Shown: piece after piece, positions 35,531-44,726 of the stretch | Position numbering within the stretch: position 1 is the first letter of the stretch | Layout of the letters: each line of letters opens with the position of its first letter | NCBI GenBank assembly: GCA_964459305.1 | Contig: CAYWNA010000035.1 | Span: 1 to 64,000, forward strand | Source of the DNA: CAYWNA01 sp964459305 | GTDB lineage: Bacteria > Planctomycetota > Planctomycetia > Pirellulales > Pirellulaceae | Reading direction: 5' to 3' | Length of the DNA stretch: 64,000 nucleotides | Position numbers and translations under genes: made by a program | The notes under the pieces: model-generated | What the model was told of the DNA's origin: nothing | The model's input: the letters and a program-made list of their open reading frames with translations, nothing else | Database searches by the model: none

Positions 35531-38500
35531 GCTTCCGCGATCTGCAACGCATGAAGCCCTGGGACGCGACCAACCGCACCGGCGGTTATGGCTGGACCGT
35601 GATCACCAAGAGCCTGGCCTACTACTACCTGACCGGCTACGAGTCTTACGCCAAGGAGTTCATGCGACTCGCGTTCCCGAAAGACGAGCAGACGATCAAA
35701 GACCTCGCCGCGTGCGGGCAGGATTTCAAGGCTGATCGCCGGGAACCGCTGGTCGACGTGTACCACTATCGCGCACACCTGCCAGTCGTGTATTGGGATC
35801 TGATCGAAGAAAGCCCCTTTTTCAGCGACGAAGACCGCACCAAAGTGACCCGGCAGTTCATGAAGCAGGTCCGTACCTTCCGTGAGAACGGAGGTTACGG
35901 CTGCGAGGTTGACGAAACGCGCTACCCAGGCGCCATCATCAACAGCCGCCATCATCAATGGGGAGCGATGACATTTTACGCGCTGGGCCGCTACCTGTCG
36001 AAGTACTACCCAGACTACGAATGGAAGGCCGTGAAGCGCAGTGTCGAGTACTTCTTCTCCTCGCTGTACATGAATGAGCGCGTGTGCAACCGGGGTGAGG
36101 GCGCGCGCCTGGCGCGGCACCCGACGACATTGGTGTCGCTGTTCGACTACACGCTGATGTCCGGCAACAAACATCCCGTCCAGATGGGCAGCCTGGCGGA
36201 CCAGACTCGGACAATGGAGATCCTGCTCGACTGGCGGCCGAACGCCTGGGTGCTGTACCAGGCGCCGACCAATCTGTTCAACAAGATGGCCTATCTGCTG
36301 AACAACTCCCGTCACGTGTACGCCCGCGACCTTAACACGGCCGAAACGATCGCTTTTCGCCCCGGCCAGTCGTACTGGCCCGATGAGAGCCGTTTGGATC
36401 GCGCGCCCTTCGCGATCGACCGTTGGGAAGCGCTGCAGCCGACGCCCTATGAGTTCTATTTTTGGGAACTGTTGTGGGAAGAACCCCTGCCACATCAGGA
36501 CAAGATGTTCCGCTTGGCGTCTTTCCGAACCGCGAACGACGCGACGGGGGACTACCTGCTCTTCGACGGCGTGTATCTCGGTGGCGTGTACCACTGCTTC
36601 TCGCTGCTGGAATACGTCTTGAACGGGGATATCCTGTTCATGGGGCAGCGCACGCACTTGAACTTCATGTCCAGTGGCATGACCGCAGCGAAACAGCCGA
36701 AGTACTCGCTGTTGGAACGGTTAGAAACCATCGGTGACAGCGCATGTATCCAGGCCACGGCCCCGAACTACAACTTCGCAGATTGGCGGCGCAGCGTGCT
36801 GCATCGCCGGGGCCAATACGCGTTGGTCACCGACAGGTTGACCAGTCTGCAAGATTCGGCGTTCAGCACCGCGGAGATCAACTGGCAGCTCGCCGCTGGC
36901 ACCTATCCCGCCAGCACGTCGCCCGGCATCGTGCTCCTACGAGCCGAGCGTACAACCGGCCCTGCCGAGTATGTGCTCGGGTTTTCGGACAAGTTGAAGA
37001 CCACGGTCCGCGACATGGGCACGTCCATCGGCTCGACCGCGTCGGGTGGAACCGTATCGGCCGCCTGGACGGGATCGCTGGCGGAGGGCGAAGAGAAGCT
37101 ATTCTTCTCGCTCGTCACGCCGAAGGTCGACACTCACGATGCGAAAGCCGGCAACTGCATTCGGCTTGCGCCGAACGCTGCGGTACTTGCGCTGAAGACC
37201 GGGTGCGCGGTCGCCGTTGCAGGAAGGTATGAAGGCATCGAAGCCGACATCGCGATCGTCGCGGCCGATCACCTGACTGCATATGGCGCCATTCGCTGCG
37301 GGCCCCTGTGCTCCAGCGATCGGCCGATCGACGTAGACTGGGACTTCGCCACGGGCAACTTGGCCATCCATTGCAGCGAGACGACCGCGGTAACGCTCGC
37401 GCTTCAGAGCCCAACCGTCCGGCTCGCCGATGGGAAAACACTGGAACTGGAAAAGCACGGTGACGGTTTCAGGCTTTCGCTCAACGAGGCTCGGCATCTG
37501 TTCACGAAGGCCATGCCGCGCGCCGCGCTGGTCGAGGCCCATACCCGGAAGTGCGCGGACCTATTTGCAGGAGCGAGGGACGAACGCACCAAAGCCCCCG
37601 TTATCGAGCCCGAACAGGTGGTCGTGTCGGCGCCGTCTCTGCCTACTGTCTGGCGCGCAACGTGCGGTGATTTCCCGTACGAGATGAAGGTATTCGAGCA
37701 CGATGGCAATACTTTCATCGCGGTCGCGACTGACAAGGCGATCCTACTATTCAATCCTGACGGTAAGCCACTGCGGCGGCTGGCCACCGATGCCCCAGTC
37801 AAAGTGATCCATTACTGGCCGGAGGCCGAGCTGCTGGCCGGCGGATGTCACGATTTCCGGGTGATCGCCTTCGACGTGGACACCGGCGATCGCAAGTGGG
37901 CCTTTGAGTCTATCGAGATCAACCCGGTGCTGAAGAAGGCCGGGGCCACGGGCTGGTTCGACCGCAGCCCGCTGGAGAACCGAGGCATTTATTCCTTGTC
38001 TTCGGGCGTATTTCTGGACGGCGACAGCCAACTGTTCGTTGGCACGGCCAGCACCGTGGAGGCATTGGACCGAAATGGTCGATTGGTCAAAAGTATGAAC
38101 GCCGGCCCGGGCGTCGTCACCGACGTGGCGATGGTTCCGTACGGCACCGACGAGATCATGCTGCTGCCCGTACGGCGTTTCGGCCGGTTCATGATCTACC
38201 GGACCGGCAGCCGAACTCCCGACCAAGCCACGGCTTTCAGTGTGGGCGAATTCTGCCCACGTCGCGGCGCGTCCACCTACGGCAGCGAATACGGGAACGG
38301 CTATGCGGAAATCGAGACCGTCGACCTGGACGGCGGCGGCCGCCAAGAGGTCGTCGGCTTGTTCAACGGGATCCTGAACGGAATCCACGTGTGGGACCAC
38401 AAGGGCCAGGTCCTAGCCGACGCCGCCTTCGGCGCCGGCCGCGCCTCGCCAAAGCCCTCTTACGACAAGGAGATTCCCGACGTCAACATGCGCGGACTCA

Positions 38501-38835
38501 GCATCGTCGACCTGGACAACGACGGCAAGAATGAGCTATGCATCATCACATCTCGCGGCTTCCTGATCGCGCTTAACAATAAGTGCGAGCGCCTCTGGTC
38601 CCAACGCATGCCATCCGAGCCAATCTGCATCGAGACGTTCGATGCGATAGACGATCACAACGCCTGCATCGTCGTTGGCTGCCGCCAGGGCGGGATCTAC
38701 AAGCTCAATGGCATTGGCAAGTTTACGGCCCACGAGAAGGTCAAGGGATGTCCAGTCAAGGCAAGCAGACTTAGTGATACCGAAGCGTTGATCGCAATCA
38801 GCGAGGAACAAGTGATTGCCTGGCGTGTGAGGTGA
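35527..38835 (+). CDS. heparinase II/III-like protein with C-terminal propeller
   Basis: 1102 residues. The N-terminal half is helical and toroid-like, with ATNRTGGYGWTVITKSLAYY, PVVYWDLIEESPFFSDEDR and INSRHHQWGAMTFYALGRYL, like alginate/heparin lyase-type barrels. The middle is beta-sandwich-like. The C-terminal third is a beta propeller with FG-GAP-like calcium loops: EIETVDLDGGGRQEVVGLF and LSIVDLDNDGKNELCII. No signal peptide is present at this start, which supports the idea that the upstream frame belongs to it. Expected role is polysaccharide depolymerisation. Base use looks more GC-rich than neighbours (visual impression). Confidence 0.7.
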   Translation: MSFRDLQRMKPWDATNRTGGYGWTVITKSLAYYYLTGYESYAKEFMRLAFPKDEQTIKDLAACGQDFKADRREPLVDVYHYRAHLPVVYWDLIEESPFFSDEDRTKVTRQFMKQVRTFRENGGYGCEVDETRYPGAIINSRHHQWGAMTFYALGRYLSKYYPDYEWKAVKRSVEYFFSSLYMNERVCNRGEGARLARHPTTLVSLFDYTLMSGNKHPVQMGSLADQTRTMEILLDWRPNAWVLYQAPTNLFNKMAYLLNNSRHVYARDLNTAETIAFRPGQSYWPDESRLDRAPFAIDRWEALQPTPYEFYFWELLWEEPLPHQDKMFRLASFRTANDATGDYLLFDGVYLGGVYHCFSLLEYVLNGDILFMGQRTHLNFMSSGMTAAKQPKYSLLERLETIGDSACIQATAPNYNFADWRRSVLHRRGQYALVTDRLTSLQDSAFSTAEINWQLAAGTYPASTSPGIVLLRAERTTGPAEYVLGFSDKLKTTVRDMGTSIGSTASGGTVSAAWTGSLAEGEEKLFFSLVTPKVDTHDAKAGNCIRLAPNAAVLALKTGCAVAVAGRYEGIEADIAIVAADHLTAYGAIRCGPLCSSDRPIDVDWDFATGNLAIHCSETTAVTLALQSPTVRLADGKTLELEKHGDGFRLSLNEARHLFTKAMPRAALVEAHTRKCADLFAGARDERTKAPVIEPEQVVVSAPSLPTVWRATCGDFPYEMKVFEHDGNTFIAVATDKAILLFNPDGKPLRRLATDAPVKVIHYWPEAELLAGGCHDFRVIAFDVDTGDRKWAFESIEINPVLKKAGATGWFDRSPLENRGIYSLSSGVFLDGDSQLFVGTASTVEALDRNGRLVKSMNAGPGVVTDVAMVPYGTDEIMLLPVRRFGRFMIYRTGSRTPDQATAFSVGEFCPRRGASTYGSEYGNGYAEIETVDLDGGGRQEVVGLFNGILNGIHVWDHKGQVLADAAFGAGRASPKPSYDKEIPDVNMRGLSIVDLDNDGKNELCIITSRGFLIALNNKCERLWSQRMPSEPICIETFDAIDDHNACIVVGCRQGGIYKLNGIGKFTAHEKVKGCPVKASRLSDTEALIAISEEQVIAWRVR

Positions 38836-39028
38836 CACCACTGCCATTTGTATTGTCAGATTCTTGCGACAATCTCGCGACGTGTTACTTCACTCGAACT
38901 GACAACCCAATTCCGGAATAGCCACAAAAAGCACGATAAGACACGAAAAAACGTAACACGCACACCTGGATGACCACTATGGGCTCAGGTCCGTGTAGCC
39001 CGAATCATCGAGCATGGTAGACAGGATA

Positions 39029-41116
39029 TCAGGGGACGTTTGCCCTGTTGATGCTGGCGATGGCCTCGGCGAATTCGCGGCGGGTCGCCTCCAATTGGCC
39101 CAGCTTGAGCCCGCACGTGTATTGGAACCACCGTCCCTGGATGGACTCGAATCGTTGCCTACGAACTCCTTTGGCGCGGTTCAATGCGTCCGCGAGGCCG
39201 GGCGGTGGATCTGATCGATCAAGACGCTTCGTCGCTTTGGCGATGGCGCGATCGAGGGCTTCGAGATAACGCACGTCGTCGATCCCGGCCCGGTGTGCCT
39301 CCCAGGCCAGGGTCGGAATCGGCTGGCCAAATTCGTCCGGGTAGACGACGCGGTGGACAATGCGGTCGGGATTGTAGACCTCCTCGCCCGGCATGTCCCA
39401 GTACGACCACGGGGAACTGCCCAGATATCCACAGGCGGAATTGTAGAGTCCGGTAAGTGTCCGGTACCACAATGGGAACGCGGTGGCCGTCGTCCAGTAC
39501 GAAACCGGCTGGAAGCCCTTTTCGCGGACGTACATCGCCGCTGCGTTGTCTTTGCCCCCGAATACATAGATGTTGTAAACAGGCCGGTCGACGAAGTCTC
39601 TGGTCGCCTGTTGTGCGTCTCGGCTGTTGATCGCGGTCATCATGTGAAGACCGGCTTTCAAACGCCGCTCCGCCTCCTTGCGGCAGCGTTCGATCCTCTC
39701 GCCACGAGGTTCGTCGACTCCGTAGTAGTACAGGTCGTCGAATCCCATCGCCTTGGCCTCCTGCACCTGCTCGGTTGCCGTACCGCCCGGCCAATGCATC
39801 AGGCATGGGGCTCGTGTCATCCCCGCTTGTTTTGCGTATTTCAGCGTGGAAAATCCACCGTACAACGTAGTCGTGTTCAGCCCATGCCGCACTTGGTCCT
39901 GCAACTCGGCCAGGTAGCGTTCCGGCGGCACGTAATTCGCACGTTCGGGCTTCACCGGTTGGCCTGGATAGTAGATTCCGTAGTATCCCTCCGGCGCACG
40001 CAGGTCGACCGGAAGTACTTCCAGTTCCACGGGCACGCGCAGAATCCGCGTTTCGGAGCGTGTGACGCTCAACAGGATCTCGCCTCTGTATCTTCCCGGC
40101 GCCGCCCCAGCAGGCACGTGAACCGTGAGCCAAAACTGGCGGCTCTCATGCGCCCGCACGCGTGCAATGCATTGCCCACCGCCCCACCCGCCCTGCTTGC
40201 CTTTCGGCGGGATCCCGGTGCGATCGTCCCGCAGAAGCAACTCTGGGACCAACATCTTGGGACGTCTGTCGCGGTAGAGGGCGTTCACGCGTTGGCGAAC
40301 ATGCACCACGCGAAGGTCGATTTGATGCGAGCCGATCTCGATCCCCTCGGCTCCGGTGAGCTTCTCCAGAGACACGCGGAGTTCATCAGCCGCATCAAGT
40401 GCTCGAACGGCGAATGTTCCGGTGACGTACTGGTCTGCCGCTCCCCACAGCCGAAGGCGCGACAGCAGTTCGTCTTCGGACGGCATCCAGTCGTAGAGGT
40501 ATTCTTCATAGGGGATCGCAGCACCGACAACGAACCGTTGTTCGCCGGCAGCGGTGCGCAAGGATGAGTCGTCGCGATACCGTCGCAACGATCGCAAGAC
40601 CGGCTCCTTCTCCGGTTGCGGCAACTCGTGCTCGGCCGGCCGGAATTCCGGGCTCACGGCAAAAAGCACCGCGTCCAACATGCCGCCTGCAACATCCACA
40701 TCCACGTGATGTATGCCTTTGGAGACAGAGATCGCACCCAAGTGGATCCAGACGTAACGTGCGCCGCCGGGCCCGCCGCTGCCATCGGTCACCGGTTGCT
40801 CGTCCACGGTGACACGGACGCCACCGTAGCCGCCGTACTTCCGCACCCAGAAGTGATACTCCGCATCGTTGGGGAAATCTGCAACCCACGTCAGTCGATG
40901 CGTGCCTCCGGCCGCGGTCCACGCCGCCCAGTCACCCAGGGGCGGCGTGCCTCCGTAGGCAGTGCCATTGGGATAGAACCCCCACGCCGGCATCAGCGCC
41001 GCGCCGGTAGTCCAGCACACCGTGTCCGCCGCCCGTTCAGCGCCGTTGCTTTGCACATTGCCGGCAACCACCAGGGCAACGGCGACAATACACATTCGGT
41101 TTTTCACACAGTTCAT
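39029..41116 (-). CDS. secreted DUF4091 glycoside-hydrolase-like protein
   Basis: 695 residues with a signal peptide (about 1-24). The N-terminal third has a carbohydrate-binding-like segment (AEYHFWVRKYGGYGGVRVTVD). A central beta-sandwich leads to a TIM-barrel-like part with YYGIYYPGQP, LNTTTLYGGFS and DLYYYGVDEPRGE, whose Asp-Glu pair is a plausible catalytic site. The C-terminal DUF4091 region has IPTLAWEAHRAGIDDVRYLE, the family hallmark. Substrate unknown. It runs convergent to the heparinase-like gene; the 190 bp between them have no gene. Confidence 0.75.
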   Translation of the reverse strand: MNCVKNRMCIVAVALVVAGNVQSNGAERAADTVCWTTGAALMPAWGFYPNGTAYGGTPPLGDWAAWTAAGGTHRLTWVADFPNDAEYHFWVRKYGGYGGVRVTVDEQPVTDGSGGPGGARYVWIHLGAISVSKGIHHVDVDVAGGMLDAVLFAVSPEFRPAEHELPQPEKEPVLRSLRRYRDDSSLRTAAGEQRFVVGAAIPYEEYLYDWMPSEDELLSRLRLWGAADQYVTGTFAVRALDAADELRVSLEKLTGAEGIEIGSHQIDLRVVHVRQRVNALYRDRRPKMLVPELLLRDDRTGIPPKGKQGGWGGGQCIARVRAHESRQFWLTVHVPAGAAPGRYRGEILLSVTRSETRILRVPVELEVLPVDLRAPEGYYGIYYPGQPVKPERANYVPPERYLAELQDQVRHGLNTTTLYGGFSTLKYAKQAGMTRAPCLMHWPGGTATEQVQEAKAMGFDDLYYYGVDEPRGERIERCRKEAERRLKAGLHMMTAINSRDAQQATRDFVDRPVYNIYVFGGKDNAAAMYVREKGFQPVSYWTTATAFPLWYRTLTGLYNSACGYLGSSPWSYWDMPGEEVYNPDRIVHRVVYPDEFGQPIPTLAWEAHRAGIDDVRYLEALDRAIAKATKRLDRSDPPPGLADALNRAKGVRRQRFESIQGRWFQYTCGLKLGQLEATRREFAEAIASINRANVP

Positions 41117-41342
41117 GCTTCAACCCCCCGCCTCAATTGCCCTCATGGTCAAGCCCCGCTGCTGGCCGGCACGGCCGTTGCTCGGTGATCTGAACTGGTC
41201 TATTCTGACAGCTCGAACCGCAATTCTCGACTGGGCATCGGTTTTTTGGGGGAACGCGATCATGAACGGCGTCCGGAGCCCAGTGGAAAAGGACGCTAAG
41301 GCACGCAGCGAGTTTGAGCGTACGCAGAAAGGGTAAGACGGC

Positions 41343-41801
41343 TTGGGACGCTACTGTAAAATCTGCGGACGGAACCGTCCCAACGAGCACTTCGGTGGGA
41401 GGGGACGAAGACGGTATGTCTGCAAGGCGTGCCGGAAACGGCCGAAGGTGGAAGTTCAGCGGATTGAACTCGAACTGGAAATCACGGGTTTCTTGGAGCA
41501 ATCGAATATCTCCGCTAAGAACATCAAACGACTTGAGAGCTTAACGGCATCCACCCTCCCCGGCATCGCCGATCTTGCGTCCCTGGTCTTGGCCGTGGCT
41601 CGTGTCAAGCCTCATAAACGCCGACGCTTCAAGTTCTTGGCGCGTCATGATCGGCCGCTTTTGAATAGGCTCATCAAGCGAGGATTGCTGTACGACTACG
41701 TAGAAGACACGATGCAGGACATGGACCAAGATGAAGCGGAAGCCTTCTTCCACGAGGCATTCGGCTGTGGCCTGGAAGACATTGACGACGCTGCGTGGTA
41801 G
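41343..41801 (+). CDS. zinc-ribbon protein of unknown function
   Basis: 152 residues from TTG 41343. The N-terminus is YCKICGRNRPNEHFGGRG then YVCKACRK, a four-cysteine CxxC...CxxC ribbon. The rest is helical, rich in Leu and Lys, with KPHKRRRFKFLARHDRPLL. It is similar to small hypothetical zinc proteins found in planctomycetes and proteobacteria; I do not know a function. The non-ATG start is uncertain. Confidence 0.6.
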   Translation: MGRYCKICGRNRPNEHFGGRGRRRYVCKACRKRPKVEVQRIELELEITGFLEQSNISAKNIKRLESLTASTLPGIADLASLVLAVARVKPHKRRRFKFLARHDRPLLNRLIKRGLLYDYVEDTMQDMDQDEAEAFFHEAFGCGLEDIDDAAW

Positions 41802-41862
41802 TTCGCGGCGTTCCGTCTGCAACACGGCAGGTGCCGGAACGCACCGAGCGGCGTCTATGGTC

Positions 41863-41990
41863 TATACCACCCGCGGCCAGGATTGACACTTCTCCGCATG
41901 TAGCCGAAGTCGCCAGACTTTGGTCTGCGCAGGGAAAAACCAAACTCTGGCGAGTTCGGCTACAGGTCAGACGTGTCCGCGGATGATATA
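41863..41990. repeat. 128-bp palindromic element, copy C
   Basis: Outer arms TATACCACCCGCGG (41863-41876) and CCGCGGATGATATA (41977-41990) match 12 of 14. Inner arms GTAGCCGAAGTCGCCAG... (41900-41923) and 41940-41963 match 22 of 24. It is in the gap before the penicillin acylase gene; the rest of the 0.4 kb gap has nothing recognised. Confidence 0.9.
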
Positions 41991-42201
41991 GCGCGAGTTA
42001 GAATCCAGGTTGCTTTGATCCTTTGCGGATGACTATCTCAACGGGGGCTTCGGGCGAAAGTCTTGAAAAGATGGTACTGGTTCGGCCAGTTCACGGATCA
42101 CACGTCAAGTGTTGATGAGCGGATCGGCGGCCGGTACGATGAGACCGGTTGTTCAGCACCTACGCATCAAACGAGTGATTTCAGAGAGTAGGGAGATTTC
42201 G

Positions 42202-44694
42202 ATGCATCGATTCAAACGTAGCGCGGTAGTCTTCGTGATGCTTGCTTCGACGGTGGCGATGACGGCATCGGCGCGTGCGGATGGCGATTCTGGTCCCTAC
42301 GGCAAAGTGGAACTTGTGCGTGACAATTGGGGTGTTCCACACGTCTTTGCCGAGACCGACGCCGGAGCTATGTACGGTCTTGGCTACGCGACGGCCCAAG
42401 ATCGGGGATTCCAGATGCACTATACGCTTCGGATCATCCAGGGGCGCCTGGCCGAGGTGATCGGCGACGTTAAGAAGACGCGCCGTAACGAAACATCCAT
42501 CCACAACGACCGGAAGATGCGGACATTCGGCTTCCATCGAGCCGCCAAGGAGGTTGTCAAGAACCTCGACGACGAATCGATCGCGCTGCTGCAAGCCTAC
42601 GCACGCGGTGTGAACGACTGGTTCGAGAAAAACCGCGACAACCTGCACCCGTTGTTTGCGGAACTCGATTTCAAACCCGAGCCTTGGACCGCCGCCGACT
42701 GCATCTTGTCCTGGTGGCACTTGGCGCAGTTCTTCGCGACCGACGGCACGCGGGACTTGATCGGCTACCGCAACCTGGCGCGAGGCGGACGTCCCGGCCA
42801 ACCAATGCCGCCCGGACGTCGTGGCGCAGGCCCAACTCGGGGTGGCGGCCGCGCCGCAGCTCGCGGCCTGCCGATTCCTGCGGACGTCAATCCGCTGCCG
42901 CCCGACGATGCGCCGGCGGTGGTCGGTCGCGAGGATGTGACCGACGGTTGGCTTGAGCAGACCCGCGAGTTCCTCCAGAAGCACGGTCACCAGGTCCGGG
43001 ATACAAGCTCAACCGGACAAGGACCGGCCGGCCCCAAGTTCAGCCACGCTTGGGTAGCCGACGGCAAGATGACCGGCAGTGGAGCAGCGGTGCTGGCAAG
43101 CATGCCGCAGACTCCCGTTGCGAATCCCTCGCTCTTCCACGAGTTTCACGTTCACGGGAAGACATTCAATGCGCGCGGTATCGGCGTGCCCGGCTCGCCT
43201 GTGATTCTCATCGGCTGGAACGAACGCGTGGCCTGGGGCATGACCGCGCTGGGTGCCGACCAAGCCGATCTGTTTCGGCTCAAGACCGACGACGAACATC
43301 CTAACCAGTATCTTCTCGACGGCGAATGGCGAGACATGGAAACCGTCCAAGAAGAGATCAAAGTCAAAGGCGGTCGATCGCATTCGATGGTCGTTCGCCG
43401 GACCCACCACGGCCCGATTGTCACGCCGTTCGCTTTCTCCCACCCCGGCGAACCGCAGGTCGCATTGAAGCGGATTCCGATTTGCGAATCCGACCGAGAG
43501 ACGATCCAAGGTGCGTTAGCGATGATGCGGGCAGAAGACGTACACAAGTTTCGGGAAGCCCTGAAGGACTGGCGGTTTCCCACGGCCAATGTCTTGTTTG
43601 GCGACGCACAAGGCAACATCGGCTACTCGACGGCCGGTGCCCTGGTATTGCGTTCGCCCAAAGCATTGAACGCAGGCGGGGCAGCCCATGATGGAACGGC
43701 CGCCGAATACGAGTGGCGATCGGTCATCCCGCAGGACCTCGTACCGCACGTAATCAATCCTCAGGAAGGTTACCTGTTCAGCGGCAACCATATGCCGGTC
43801 GGTTTGTTCTATGAGATTCCACTGGGCATTCGCACCGGGGCGATGGGGGACACCGTTCGTTCCTGGCGTCTGAGGCAGCTGATGGAAGGCAAGACCTCGT
43901 TGGCTCCAGAGGAAGTGCTGGAGATGTTCAGCGACGCGGTCAACCCGGCTCGATGTGCGATCGCTCGCATCGGCTACCACATGCGCGACGAGTTGAAGCT
44001 CGAACTGTCTCCCAGGGCCCTGCAAGCACTGTCGTATCTTGAGGACTGGTATGCCAAGGGGGCTCCTTCGGATCTGACCGTTCCCGGTGCGGATTTGGCC
44101 ATGCAGATCAACACCATGTTTCGTTTTGTGAACACCGAGCTGGCGTTTGTCTATGGTGGCGGCGATTCCGGGTTGAGCCGATTCCTGAAGACCATGAACA
44201 AGCGTCTTGACGCGGACCCCAGAGCCGAGATCCAGCCACGGGTGCAGAAGTACATCGACCGTCTCTTGGCCAGCGGGTGGGACACGTGTCAGCGGTCGTT
44301 CGGTCCGGATCCCGACCAATGGAACGCGAGTGCGCGGCGCCAAGTCACCGAACGCAAGCTCGGTTACTACCAGAGCCTGGACGGGTTTCCTTCGTTGGGC
44401 GAGGAACATGACCTGAACGTCCCAGCCTTGATCTGCCCCGACGGCGCCACCGTGTTCTCACAGGGCGCACAGGCCTACGTCCAGTGGGTGCCAATGGCGA
44501 AAGTGGACGATGCGCGTTCGCTGCTTCCACCGGGTCCTTCCGAACGTCCGGGCGACCCGATGCGAACGGTCAACGTCCAGGCGTGGGCCCGAGGAGAACT
44601 CAATCCCGCACCGCTGTCGCGAGAAGCGGTCCAGCGCATCACACAAAGCAAGACGGTTTTGTTGCCGAGCCAGCAGGGAACGGCGTCGAACTAG
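42202..44694 (+). CDS. penicillin acylase-family N-terminal nucleophile hydrolase
   Basis: About 830 residues from ATG 42202, after AGGGAGA; a longer frame adds 31 odd residues. Signal peptide to about residue 28. The alpha part has DNWGVPHVFAET and GLGYATAQDRGFQM; a Gly/Arg/Pro-rich linker (about 195-240) precedes GPKFSHAWVADG, where Ser281 is the expected new N-terminus after self-cleavage (SxxW as in penicillin G acylase). Further conserved parts are MTALGADQADLF and GNIGYSTAGALV. It should hydrolyse amides such as acyl-homoserine lactones or other acylated amines in the periplasm; substrate not determined. Confidence 0.9.
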   Translation: MHRFKRSAVVFVMLASTVAMTASARADGDSGPYGKVELVRDNWGVPHVFAETDAGAMYGLGYATAQDRGFQMHYTLRIIQGRLAEVIGDVKKTRRNETSIHNDRKMRTFGFHRAAKEVVKNLDDESIALLQAYARGVNDWFEKNRDNLHPLFAELDFKPEPWTAADCILSWWHLAQFFATDGTRDLIGYRNLARGGRPGQPMPPGRRGAGPTRGGGRAAARGLPIPADVNPLPPDDAPAVVGREDVTDGWLEQTREFLQKHGHQVRDTSSTGQGPAGPKFSHAWVADGKMTGSGAAVLASMPQTPVANPSLFHEFHVHGKTFNARGIGVPGSPVILIGWNERVAWGMTALGADQADLFRLKTDDEHPNQYLLDGEWRDMETVQEEIKVKGGRSHSMVVRRTHHGPIVTPFAFSHPGEPQVALKRIPICESDRETIQGALAMMRAEDVHKFREALKDWRFPTANVLFGDAQGNIGYSTAGALVLRSPKALNAGGAAHDGTAAEYEWRSVIPQDLVPHVINPQEGYLFSGNHMPVGLFYEIPLGIRTGAMGDTVRSWRLRQLMEGKTSLAPEEVLEMFSDAVNPARCAIARIGYHMRDELKLELSPRALQALSYLEDWYAKGAPSDLTVPGADLAMQINTMFRFVNTELAFVYGGGDSGLSRFLKTMNKRLDADPRAEIQPRVQKYIDRLLASGWDTCQRSFGPDPDQWNASARRQVTERKLGYYQSLDGFPSLGEEHDLNVPALICPDGATVFSQGAQAYVQWVPMAKVDDARSLLPPGPSERPGDPMRTVNVQAWARGELNPAPLSREAVQRITQSKTVLLPSQQGTASN

Positions 44695-44726
44695 AACGTG
44701 CGTTTGCGATCGCAGCGGTTTCCAGG

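Noticed and set aside
35479..36657. 392-codon minus-strand frame
   Set aside because: Antisense of the heparinase-like gene; repeats of Val/Gln/His from codon bias only.
39293..40567. 424-codon plus-strand frame
   Set aside because: Antisense of the DUF4091 gene, which has signal peptide and family motifs.
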